Shown: positions 1 through 5,298, numbered from the stretch's first letter. The stretch: DNA of 5,298 nucleotides from Clostridiales bacterium (GCA_021205375.1 JAJPXR010000177.1:1-5298); one strand, 5' to 3'. Notes: a model not told the origin generated them from the sequence alone. Made by a program: numbers and translations.

Positions 1-55
1 TTCACTATTTTTGCGGGTTATTTTTCTCTGCCCCAACTCTTGACATAGAACCCTT
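1..55. other. Left-edge intergenic DNA, possible mobile-element end
   Basis: These 55 bases lie beyond the operon terminator and contain no gene. They are AT-rich compared with the rest. On the minus strand a TGTCAAGAGTTGGGGCAG stretch starts at position 45 and is followed by a run of A. It resembles terminal sequences of some insertion sequences that begin with TG, but neither an inverted partner nor a transposase is in view. Confidence 0.2.
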
Positions 56-87
56 AAAAAAAGGACAGCCAGCAGGCTGTCCTTTTT
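56..87 (-). terminator. Intrinsic terminator after the rluD operon
   Basis: A perfect 8-bp stem (GGACAGCC at 63-70 with GGCTGTCC at 75-82) closes a 4-nt loop at 71-74. It is flanked by seven A at 56-62 and five T at 83-87. Read on the minus strand, it follows the rluD stop by about 22 nt and ends in a run of seven U, a textbook Rho-independent terminator for the operon. Because the flanks are A-run and T-run, it could also stop transcription arriving on the plus strand from the left. No gene is visible on that side inside the window. Confidence 0.93.
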
Positions 88-109
88 GCATATCCAAAAT
101 GGTCTAAAA

Positions 110-1018
110 TCAGAGCTTTTTCAGCCGCTCGATGGTTTTCACAAAATACTCCGGCAGGGGACACTCCACCACCACCGGCTCCCCGGTGGTGGGATGAATA
201 AACCGCAGCCGCTTGGCGTGGAGGCACTGACCCTCCAGCCCCGGATAGGGCTTTTTGCTGCCGTAAACCGTGTCCCCCAAAAGGGGATGGTGAAGGTAGG
301 CCATGTGGACGCGGATCTGATGGGTGCGGCCCGTCTCCAACTGGCACTCCACGCGGGTGTAGCCGTTGTACCGCTCCAGCACCCGCCAGTGGGTGACGGC
401 CCGCTTGCCTCCGGCGGTAACGGCCATTTTTTTGCGGTCCGTCTTGTGCCGGGCGATGGGAGCATCCACTGTGCCGGAATCTTCGGTTAAATTGCCGACC
501 ACGATGGCCTCATAGGTGCGGGCCAGGGTGTGGTCCTGGAGCTGAGCGGCCAAGGACAGGTGCGCGCTGTCGTTTTTTGCCACGATGATAAGGCCACTGG
601 TGTCCCGGTCAATGCGGTGGACGATGCCGGGACGCAGCACGCCGTTGATTCCAGAGAGTGATTTTCCACAGTGATATAACAGTGCGTTGACGAGCGTTCC
701 GTCCGAATGGCCCGGTGCGGGGTGGACCACCATGCCCACCGGCTTGTTGACCACCACCACGTCGTCGTCCTCGTAGACGATTTCCAGGGAAATGTCCTGG
801 GGAACCACGTCCAGCGGCTCCGGCTCCGGCAGCGTGACCTCCAGCGGGTCGCCCACCTCCAGGCGGGCATTTTTCTTGAGTTTTTTACCGCCGGAGGTCA
901 CCAGACCCTGTTCCAGCAAACGCTGGGCGGCGGAGCGGGTCAGCCCCTCCACGGTGCGGGCCAGGAACTGGTCCGCCCGCTCTCCGGCGGCGTCGACGGT
1001 AAGGGTCAGGGTACTCAT
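110..1018 (-). CDS. rluD: RluD-family 23S rRNA pseudouridine synthase (302 aa)
   Basis: This is a cytoplasmic enzyme that isomerises specific uridines in RNA to pseudouridine; in family members the target is 23S rRNA, classically helix 69 for RluD. The N-terminus (about residues 14-60) looks like an S4 RNA-binding domain. The catalytic domain follows, with HRIDRDTSG at 134-142, where D137 is the expected catalytic aspartate, and the late family motif ETGRTHQIRVHM at 228-239. The length of about 300 aa is normal. I place the start at the ATG at 1018: the protein then begins directly with the S4 region, a GAGAGGG ribosome-binding site lies at 1029-1035, and the ATG overlaps the lspA stop as ATGA. 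A 23-residue upstream extension is possible in frame but falls inside lspA. The exact uridine target, and RluD versus another RluA-family paralogue, cannot be settled from sequence. The Bacillus subtilis counterpart beside lspA is ylyB. Confidence 0.93.
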   Translation of the reverse strand: MSTLTLTVDAAGERADQFLARTVEGLTRSAAQRLLEQGLVTSGGKKLKKNARLEVGDPLEVTLPEPEPLDVVPQDISLEIVYEDDDVVVVNKPVGMVVHPAPGHSDGTLVNALLYHCGKSLSGINGVLRPGIVHRIDRDTSGLIIVAKNDSAHLSLAAQLQDHTLARTYEAIVVGNLTEDSGTVDAPIARHKTDRKKMAVTAGGKRAVTHWRVLERYNGYTRVECQLETGRTHQIRVHMAYLHHPLLGDTVYGSKKPYPGLEGQCLHAKRLRFIHPTTGEPVVVECPLPEYFVKTIERLKKL

Positions 1019-1503
1019 TCCCACAGATCCCTCTCGCCCTTCGGCTCTTTCGGCTCCAGCTTCTCCCAGAAGAAGAACACATAGCACAGCACCAAAATGC
1101 CGCCCACCACCACGCAGCAGTCCGCCACGTTGAACACCGCGAAGTTGACGAACAGCACCTGGATCATGTCGGTGACGTAGCCCAGAAACAGCCGATCAAT
1201 GAGGTTGCCAGCGGCCCCGGCCATCACGAGGGTCAGGGGCCACTTTCCCAAGGGGTGCGTAAAAATCAGGTTTTTTGCCAGCACGACAGCCAGAGCGATG
1301 GTGGCGACCAGAGACACGATGGTCAGCAGCCCGGTCCGCCCGCTGAAGGAGGAAAAGGCCATACCGGTGTTCTGCACATAGGTCAGCCCCACCACGCCGG
1401 GGATGAGCACCACCTGCTCCCCCAGCGCCAGGGCCGCGCGGGTGGCGGCCTTAACGCCCTGGTCCAGGCCCACCAGCAGCCCGGCCACGATAAAGTACCA
1501 CAT
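1015..1503 (-). CDS. lspA: Lipoprotein signal peptidase II (162 aa)
   Basis: This integral membrane aspartyl protease removes signal peptides from diacylglyceryl-modified prolipoproteins just before the lipobox cysteine. The family signatures appear in order: LDQ near residues 13-15, NTGMAF at 45-50, GNLIDR at 99-104 and FNVAD at 124-128. D103 and D128 are the expected catalytic aspartate pair. Hydrophobic segments at about 2-12, 58-80, 86-104 and 129-146 match the usual four membrane spans, and 162 aa is a typical length. A charged tail of about 16 residues follows the last span, and its codons hold the rluD ribosome-binding site. The ATG start lies only 3 nt after the helicase stop. Its ribosome-binding site AAAGGA (1510-1515), 6 nt from the ATG, is formed by the last two helicase codons, so translation is probably coupled to the helicase gene. 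The stop overlaps the rluD start as ATGA. Confidence 0.96.
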   Translation of the reverse strand: MWYFIVAGLLVGLDQGVKAATRAALALGEQVVLIPGVVGLTYVQNTGMAFSSFSGRTGLLTIVSLVATIALAVVLAKNLIFTHPLGKWPLTLVMAGAAGNLIDRLFLGYVTDMIQVLFVNFAVFNVADCCVVVGGILVLCYVFFFWEKLEPKEPKGERDLWE

Positions 1504-1506
1504 AAC

Positions 1507-3555
1507 TTATCCTTTCCGCCGGTCGCTGAGGTAATAGGGCTTCATCAGTGACTTCTGCTCGGTGGAGTCCTTCTGCCGCTCCGGGCGCTCCGTCCGGGGC
1601 GGGCGGTTCTTTTTGCCCTGGTTGGCGGGATGTTGCCGCCGAGACTTGTTTCCAGCCGTCTGCTTTTGGGCGGCGGCAGACTTGGAGGGCTGCTGCTGAG
1701 TCTGTTTTCCGCCAGACTGCTTCTGAGGGTTCGATTTCCCACCTGCCTGCTTTTGGGCGGTGGATTTCTGCTTGCCCTCCTGCTTCTGCGGGGCGGATTC
1801 CGGCTTCTGCCGGGAGGTTTGCTTGCCGGAGGACTTTTTGCCGGATCTCCCGGCGGGCTTGTTGGCGGATTCCGGCTCCTCCCGCCGCTCCGGGCGGTAC
1901 TTTTCGGGGATCTCCTTCCGGTCCGAGAACAGACGGTCAGTGGCGTCCCGTGCAGGGGTGTCCAGCTTTCGGCTGGTGTCCACGGTGCGGCTGCCGAAGG
2001 TCTCCTTCAGCTCCACATTGGGCAGCAGCGAGACGCTGCTCAGGGAGGGGATGACTTTTTTCTCCGGGCGCTTGTACCGCCGATGGAGAATGTCGTTGCT
2101 GTCGAAGGTGCGGGCCGGTTCGACGGGCTGCTCCTCCCGCTTGGGCAGCAGGTCGGGGATGGGCACCACCGGCTCCGGCTGGGCCGGTTTCTGGACCTTT
2201 TTGCCCTTCTTCTTGGTTTTGGATTTTTCAGGCGCAGGAGCGCTCTCGATGGGGGCGGCAGCGGTCTCCTGGGGGGCGGATTTGGTCTGGCGGGCGGCGT
2301 TTGCCTCCCGGCGGGCCTTCGCCAGCTCCCGGGCGGCGGCGCGGGCCTCCTCGTCCTCCGGGTTGCGGACCTTGCCCCCCTTGTCCTTGGCCGGAGGGTC
2401 AAAGTTCTGCATGGGCCAGGGGTGGTCCTTCACCTGGGGGACCTTTTTGCCCATGAGCTTTTCGATGTCTTTCAGCAGGGGCTGCTCGTTGAAGTCACAG
2501 AAGGCGATGGCAAGGCCGCCGCGGCCCGCCCGCCCCGTCCGGCCAATGCGGTGGACGTAGGTTTCCGGCACTTCGGGCAGGTTGTAGTTGACCACACAGG
2601 CCAGCTCTTCGATGTCCAGCCCACGGGCGGCGATGTCTGTCGCCACCAGCACGCGGATGTTCCCCGCCTTGAACCCAGCCAGAGCCTCCTGCCGGGCGGT
2701 CTGGCTCTTGTTGCCGTGGATGGCGGCGGCGGAGACGCCGGCCTTCTGCAAGTCCTTGCTGACCTTGTTGGCCCCGTGCTTGGTGCGGGTAAAGACCAGC
2801 ACCGAGGACAAATCCTGTTCCTCCAGCAGGGAGACCAGCAGCTTGGTCTTGTTGACCCGGTCCACCAGATAGACCTGCTGGCGAATGGCGTCCACGGTGC
2901 TGTTCACCGGGTCCACCGCCACCCGGACGGGCTTGTAGAGCAGGCTGTTCACCAGTTGGGTGATCTCCTCCGGCATGGTGGCGGAGAAGAACAGGGTCTG
3001 CTTCTTTTTTGGCAGCCACTGGAGGATTTTTTTCACGTCGTGGATGAAGCCCATGTCCAGCATCCGGTCGGCCTCGTCCAGCACGAAGATCTCCAGCCTG
3101 GACAAGTCGAGATACCCCTGCTGGTACAGGTCGGCCAACCGGCCGGGGGTGGCTACCAGCACGTCGGCCCCCTTCTGGATGGCCTCCACCTGAGGGGTCT
3201 GGCCCACGCCGCCGAAGATGACCACGCTGGTTACGTTTAAATATTTCCCGTAGTTGACAAAACACTCCTGGTTTTGAATCGCCAGCTCACGGGTGGGAGT
3301 GAGGACCAGAGCGCGGATGGGCCGCCCGTCCACGGGGTTCTGGCTCAGCCGTTGGAGGATGGGCGCGGCGAAGGCGCAGGTCTTGCCGGTGCCGGTGCGG
3401 GCGCAGCCCAACACATCCCGGCCCTCCAGCGCCGGGGGAATGGCCCCTGCCTGGATCGCGGTGGGCTGGGTGTAGCCCTGTTCCGTCAGGGCCTTGACGA
3501 TGGGGTCAATGAGATGACAGTCTTGAAAATTCAAACAAATACTTCTTTCTTCCAT
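1507..3555 (-). CDS. RhlE-like DEAD-box ATP-dependent RNA helicase with long disordered tail (682 aa)
   Basis: This ATP-dependent RNA helicase probably remodels RNA in ribosome assembly, mRNA turnover or cold adaptation. The complete core is visible: Q-motif region ending PTAIQ at 31-35, Walker A ARTGTGKT at 52-59, PTREL at 87-91, TPGRL at 136-140, DEAD at 160-163, SAT at 191-193, ATDIAARGLD at 305-314 and HRIGRTGRAGR at 335-345. The core ends near residue 385. About 300 residues of low-complexity sequence follow: a charged Ala/Arg/Glu helix at about 399-423, a Lys-rich stretch at 444-457, a less biased block at 483-557, then Q/K/G/S-rich sequence with repeated QKQ units at 588-637. RhlE proteins usually have much shorter tails. 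The start is the ATG at 3555 with a weak AGG 9 nt upstream. A TTG at 3534, just before NFQD, would better match where RhlE proteins begin and remains possible. Paralogue name (RhlE, DbpA, CshA) is uncertain; the core looks RhlE-like. Confidence 0.95.
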   Translation of the reverse strand: MEERSICLNFQDCHLIDPIVKALTEQGYTQPTAIQAGAIPPALEGRDVLGCARTGTGKTCAFAAPILQRLSQNPVDGRPIRALVLTPTRELAIQNQECFVNYGKYLNVTSVVIFGGVGQTPQVEAIQKGADVLVATPGRLADLYQQGYLDLSRLEIFVLDEADRMLDMGFIHDVKKILQWLPKKKQTLFFSATMPEEITQLVNSLLYKPVRVAVDPVNSTVDAIRQQVYLVDRVNKTKLLVSLLEEQDLSSVLVFTRTKHGANKVSKDLQKAGVSAAAIHGNKSQTARQEALAGFKAGNIRVLVATDIAARGLDIEELACVVNYNLPEVPETYVHRIGRTGRAGRGGLAIAFCDFNEQPLLKDIEKLMGKKVPQVKDHPWPMQNFDPPAKDKGGKVRNPEDEEARAAARELAKARREANAARQTKSAPQETAAAPIESAPAPEKSKTKKKGKKVQKPAQPEPVVPIPDLLPKREEQPVEPARTFDSNDILHRRYKRPEKKVIPSLSSVSLLPNVELKETFGSRTVDTSRKLDTPARDATDRLFSDRKEIPEKYRPERREEPESANKPAGRSGKKSSGKQTSRQKPESAPQKQEGKQKSTAQKQAGGKSNPQKQSGGKQTQQQPSKSAAAQKQTAGNKSRRQHPANQGKKNRPPRTERPERQKDSTEQKSLMKPYYLSDRRKG
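1645..1794 (-). repeat. Degenerate QKQ-G-GK repeats in the helicase tail
   Basis: Within helicase residues 588-637 a unit of about 9-10 residues recurs: APQKQEGKQ, TAQKQAGGK, NPQKQSGGK and AAQKQTAGNK. The spacing is irregular (about 10-20 residues) and the units differ at several positions. This is a decayed protein-level repeat rather than a clean DNA tandem array. The composition (Q, K, G, S, P) indicates a disordered, positively charged segment, plausibly for nonspecific RNA contact. Copy number could vary between strains by slippage or recombination. Confidence 0.7.
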
Positions 3556-3562
3556 TCAGAAT

Positions 3563-3606
3563 TGCCTGCATCAAGTTTTACTTCTGCCGGACGCAGGCAG
3601 TCCGGC
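3563..3606 (-). promoter_or_regulatory. Hairpin in the helicase leader whose loop is complementary to its ribosome-binding site
   Basis: In the 65-nt gap between the CPBP stop and the helicase start, the minus strand forms a perfect 7-bp stem (3600-3606 with 3586-3592) around a 7-nt loop (3593-3599). No U-tract follows on either strand, so it is not a standard intrinsic terminator. The loop, TGCCTGC in mRNA sense, is exactly complementary to GCAGGCA at 3563-3569, which contains the only Shine-Dalgarno-like AGG before the helicase ATG. The hairpin is seen directly; a pseudoknot or an alternative hairpin that masks the ribosome-binding site is inference. Confidence 0.5.
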
Positions 3607-3620
3607 GGGAGGGCGGCGGT

Positions 3621-4568
3621 TTACAGGAAGATGGTCACGGCGCTGTACCCCAGGCCCAGCATCAGCATGAGCCAGAACCACACCGACCTGCGGCAGGCCC
3701 GCGCCTTCTCCTGGGGGCGGAAGGGCAGCGGCCCCGGCTCCATGTGATAGCCCCGGCGCACCGCCAGGAACATGGCGATGGCGATGCCGATGGAGAGGTA
3801 GATAAACACGCTGGCCGCCAAAAATGCCTCGTCGGGCAGGTTTAGCTGCATTACCACGCTAAAGCCGTTGATGAGCATGTGCAGCAAAATGGTGTCCCGG
3901 ATGGAGCCGGTCAGCAGGACGACAGCCCCAAACACCAGCCCCAGCACAAAGGCGTAGGCCGTCTGATAGAGATTGGCGTGGAACAGGGCGAAGGCCAGAG
4001 CGGACAGCACCACCGTCGACACGTCCCCCAGCCCCAGCAGCCGCCGCAGCAGGATGCGCCGGAAAATCAGCTCTTCCATCACCGGGGCCACCAGCACAAA
4101 GGCCACCGCCGTCAGCCAGATGGGGAGCGACGCGCTAAAGGAGTCCACCACATTGGTGGTGCCGTGGCTCGTCATGCGCTCCAGAACGGTGATGACCAGG
4201 GAGGTCAACAGGGAGCAGCCGTAGCCCACGCCGAAAGAGAACACCGTTGCCTGGATGAACTCCCACAGGCTCAGCCGATCCACCGGAATGGGGTTGCCCC
4301 TGGGCAGCCGCCGCAGCGCCAGCGGAAAAACGATCAACCCCGGCAAATAGACCGACACGTCGTTGATGGCCAGGGCCAGCACCGGCCCCCAGAAGGCGTC
4401 CCAGTAGTATTGGGGGAAAAACCGCGCCGCCGCGTAATACAGCCCTGCGCCCAGGCACTGGGTCAGTGCGACCACCAGAATCACGCTGATGGAAAACCGG
4501 CTGTAACACTTGCGCAGTTCCCGTCTGCTCATGGGTTTGGGAACATACGGTGTCATTTCCTGTGTCAT
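3621..4568 (-). CDS. CPBP-family intramembrane metalloprotease (315 aa)
   Basis: This multi-pass membrane protein belongs to the CPBP (CAAX protease and bacteriocin-processing, Abi/Rce1-like) family of intramembrane glutamate proteases. Members process prenylated proteins or peptides, or give bacteriocin immunity; the substrate here is unknown. All three family motifs are present: EELIFR at 165-170 (E165, E166, R170), FALFH at 193-197 (H197) and HMLIN at 230-234 (H230, N234). Hydrophobic stretches occur at about 26-47, 60-86, 106-128, 149-163, 183-222, 247-270 and 295-314. The first 24 residues are polar and basic. The start at 4568 is supported by GAGGTG at 4575-4580, 6 nt upstream of the ATG. 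An in-frame extension of 40 codons exists, but its first codon is part of the -35 box, so it is not translated. The gene has its own promoter and may be co-transcribed with the helicase, which begins 65 nt downstream. Confidence 0.93.
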   Translation of the reverse strand: MTQEMTPYVPKPMSRRELRKCYSRFSISVILVVALTQCLGAGLYYAAARFFPQYYWDAFWGPVLALAINDVSVYLPGLIVFPLALRRLPRGNPIPVDRLSLWEFIQATVFSFGVGYGCSLLTSLVITVLERMTSHGTTNVVDSFSASLPIWLTAVAFVLVAPVMEELIFRRILLRRLLGLGDVSTVVLSALAFALFHANLYQTAYAFVLGLVFGAVVLLTGSIRDTILLHMLINGFSVVMQLNLPDEAFLAASVFIYLSIGIAIAMFLAVRRGYHMEPGPLPFRPQEKARACRRSVWFWLMLMLGLGYSAVTIFL

Positions 4569-4574
4569 TTCTCC

Positions 4575-4580
4575 CACCTC
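4575..4580 (-). promoter_or_regulatory. Ribosome-binding site that fixes the CPBP start
   Basis: GAGGTG on the minus strand lies 6 nt before the ATG at 4568, optimal Shine-Dalgarno spacing. A second in-frame ATG, four codons further in at 4556, has no comparable site, so 4568 is the preferred start. Confidence 0.85.
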
Positions 4581-4609
4581 GTTTGCGTCTGGTCGTGCCT
4601 GTGGAGAGC

Positions 4610-4634
4610 GCAGGAGGGTCTCCCCCTCCCCTGC
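4610..4634 (-). promoter_or_regulatory. Hairpin in the CPBP mRNA leader
   Basis: In the approximately 85-nt leader between the predicted transcription start and the CPBP ATG, GGAGGG (4624-4629 on the minus strand) pairs with CCCTCC (4613-4618) across a 5-nt loop. A further 3-bp GCA/TGC extension lies beyond a 2-nt bulge. No U-run follows, so this is not a terminator. It may stabilise the 5' end of the message; any regulatory role is speculative. Confidence 0.35.
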
Positions 4635-4659
4635 CGCAGCAGGTTTGCCGCCAGATGGT

Positions 4660-4688
4660 ATTATAACAGTTTTTCCGGCGTTTGACAA
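4660..4688 (-). promoter_or_regulatory. Strong housekeeping-sigma promoter with extended -10, for the CPBP gene
   Basis: On the minus strand, TTGTCA (4683-4688; five of six matches to the -35 consensus) is followed after exactly 17 bp by a perfect TATAAT (4660-4665). A TG one base upstream of the hexamer makes it an extended -10. Transcription should start near 4653, giving a leader of about 85 nt. This is the only convincing promoter in the window and may also serve the helicase-lspA-rluD genes downstream, because no clear terminator intervenes. Confidence 0.9.
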
Positions 4689-4724
4689 CGGCTGAAAACA
4701 CAGGTGGGATATTTCATGAGATGC

Positions 4725-4766
4725 AAAAAGCGGGAGCGCCGCAGAACTTCGTCTGCAACGCTCCCG
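4725..4766 (-). terminator. Intrinsic terminator after the racemase gene
   Basis: An 8-bp outer stem (CGGGAGCG at 4731-4738 with CGCTCCCG at 4759-4766) and a 5-bp inner stem (GCAGA at 4741-4745 with TCTGC at 4752-4756) are separated by a 2x2 internal mismatch and closed by a 6-nt loop. On the minus strand the stem is followed by one C and then five T (4729-4725). It sits about 50 nt past the racemase stop and just upstream of the CPBP promoter, insulating the two transcription units. Confidence 0.88.
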
Positions 4767-4793
4767 GCGCTGTTTTCACTTCATTGCACATTT

Positions 4794-4814
4794 CAAATTG
4801 CTAATTGCAAATTG
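4794..4814. repeat. Three-copy 7-bp tandem repeat
   Basis: CAAATTG (4794-4800), CTAATTG (4801-4807) and CAAATTG (4808-4814) lie head to tail immediately after the racemase stop codon (minus-strand sense). The middle copy differs by one base. The array is AT-rich in a GC-rich region. It is only 21 bp long and could be a remnant of a longer array or simple slippage. Confidence 0.6.
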
Positions 4815-4816
4815 AA

Positions 4817-5298
4817 TCACACTGCTGCCGCGCTGACCGCCCGGGACAGCTCCTCCTCGGAAAACGGCACGGAAATGCTCTCCGCCTGGCGGTTCAGGTG
4901 CAGCTTGGTCACATAGCTGCTGGTGTAGGCCCGCATCAGGGCGAAATATCCCAGCCGGAACTCAATGGTGTCCCCCACCCGGTACTCCACTTCACTGTCC
5001 TCCACGTCCAGCATCAGGTGGTCGCTGCTGGCCCCCAGAATGTGGATGCCCTCGTCGATGGGCCACATGGTCTCCACGTCAATGTCCTGCTTGCCCAGGG
5101 CGCAGATGGCCTTCATCCGCACGCCCCGGTCGGTGAACGTGGGGGAGTTGCCGTAGCTGTCCACGCCCACGGTGCCCCAGGGCAGAGAGGGCTTCTCTTT
5201 CAGCTCGATAATTTCCGCCTGTAGGCGGAAAGCGTCGTTATAAGTGCCGTCCAGGTAGCGGTATTTGGCCCGCTCCCGGCCAAAGAGCAGGCTCTCCC
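4817..5298 (-). CDS. Partial: alanine/ornithine-racemase-family PLP-dependent enzyme, C-terminal 159 aa
   Basis: The reading frame is open from the window edge to the TGA at 4817-4819, giving 159 residues. The start lies beyond the right edge. The visible part begins ESLLFGRE and contains YNDAF, AEIIELKEKPS, GVDSYG, DRGVR, ALGKQD, DEGIHILGASSDH and a VGDTIEFRLGYFALM stretch. This pattern is what I recognise from the C-terminal half of the ornithine racemase (Orr)/YhfX-like branch of fold-type III PLP racemases, usually about 350 aa. The PLP lysine would lie in the missing N-terminal barrel. Which amino acid is racemised (alanine, ornithine, lysine or other) cannot be told. The frame continues upstream of the GTG at 5170, so a 117-residue start there would be an artefact of the window. 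It has its own terminator and is probably not co-transcribed with CPBP. Confidence 0.8.
   Translation of the reverse strand, partial: ESLLFGRERAKYRYLDGTYNDAFRLQAEIIELKEKPSLPWGTVGVDSYGNSPTFTDRGVRMKAICALGKQDIDVETMWPIDEGIHILGASSDHLMLDVEDSEVEYRVGDTIEFRLGYFALMRAYTSSYVTKLHLNRQAESISVPFSEEELSRAVSAAAV

Noticed and set aside
40..68. TTGACA at 40-45 on the plus strand as a promoter
   Set aside because: No -10 element occurs at the right distance, the sequence runs straight into a terminator hairpin, and no plus-strand gene follows.
1019..1087. A 23-codon N-terminal extension of the pseudouridine synthase
   Set aside because: It would lie inside lspA and adds nothing family-like. The ATG at 1018 gives an ATGA overlap, a ribosome-binding site and a normal S4-domain N-terminus.
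1630..3240. A 536-codon plus-strand open frame opposite the helicase
   Set aside because: It is an antisense shadow of the helicase gene. Its product is a Leu/Gly/Val-rich string with no recognisable domain, typical of the complement of GC-rich coding DNA, and the opposite strand encodes every DEAD-box motif in order.
3586..3606. The intergenic hairpin as an intrinsic terminator of the CPBP gene
   Set aside because: The stem is only 7 bp and neither strand has a following U-tract, so efficient Rho-independent termination is unlikely.
3879..4685. A 268-codon plus-strand open frame opposite the CPBP gene
   Set aside because: Its translation is Q/H/G/R-rich without any domain, and it is exactly antisense to a gene with all three CPBP motifs, a promoter and a ribosome-binding site.
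4682..4710. A perfect TTGACA on the plus strand, suggesting a divergent promoter
   Set aside because: The hexamer is the complement of the CPBP -35 region. The best -10 at 17-bp spacing (TGGGAT) matches only three positions, and there is no plus-strand gene downstream.
4704..4916. A 70-codon plus-strand open frame across the racemase terminator
   Set aside because: It spans a terminator hairpin and the 7-bp repeats, then runs antisense to the racemase. No ribosome-binding site or conserved protein character is visible.

Overview
This 5.3 kb window comes from a GC-rich bacterial chromosome. All four protein genes lie on the minus strand, so the natural reading order is right to left. GC-rich codons, the lspA-rluD pair, a gut-Clostridia-type CPBP protease and an ornithine/alanine-racemase-like enzyme suggest a high-GC member of the Clostridia, for example an Oscillospirales (Flavonifractor/Oscillibacter-type) species. 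That assignment is inferred from gene content and composition only; no rRNA or other marker is present.

Layout from right to left: (1) 5298-4817, the C-terminal 159 residues of a PLP-dependent amino-acid racemase whose start lies beyond the window. It is closed by a strong intrinsic terminator (4725-4766) with a small 7-bp tandem repeat (4794-4814) in between. (2) A near-consensus promoter with an extended -10 (4660-4688), then an approximately 85-nt leader and a CPBP-family intramembrane metalloprotease (4568-3621). (3) A 65-nt gap holding a 7-bp hairpin without a U-tract. Its loop is exactly complementary to the only Shine-Dalgarno-like stretch before the next gene. (4) A RhlE-like DEAD-box RNA helicase (3555-1507) with a disordered tail of about 300 residues. 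(5) lspA (1503-1015), 3 nt after the helicase. (6) An RluD-family pseudouridine synthase (1018-110), overlapping lspA by an ATGA. (7) A strong intrinsic terminator (56-87) and 55 bases of unassigned DNA at the left edge.

The helicase, lspA and rluD genes form a tightly packed, probably translationally coupled operon. It joins two RNA-acting proteins (helicase and 23S rRNA pseudouridylase) with the lipoprotein signal peptidase. The only convincing promoter in the window is the one before the CPBP gene. No U-tract terminator is visible between CPBP and the helicase, so one transcript from about 4653 to about 56 could carry all four complete genes.

These are mostly ordinary housekeeping genes, and I see no clear undescribed multi-gene system. 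The observations most worth following are the possible pseudoknot over the helicase ribosome-binding site, the unusually long helicase tail with an embedded non-repetitive block, and a left-edge sequence that could be the end of a mobile element.
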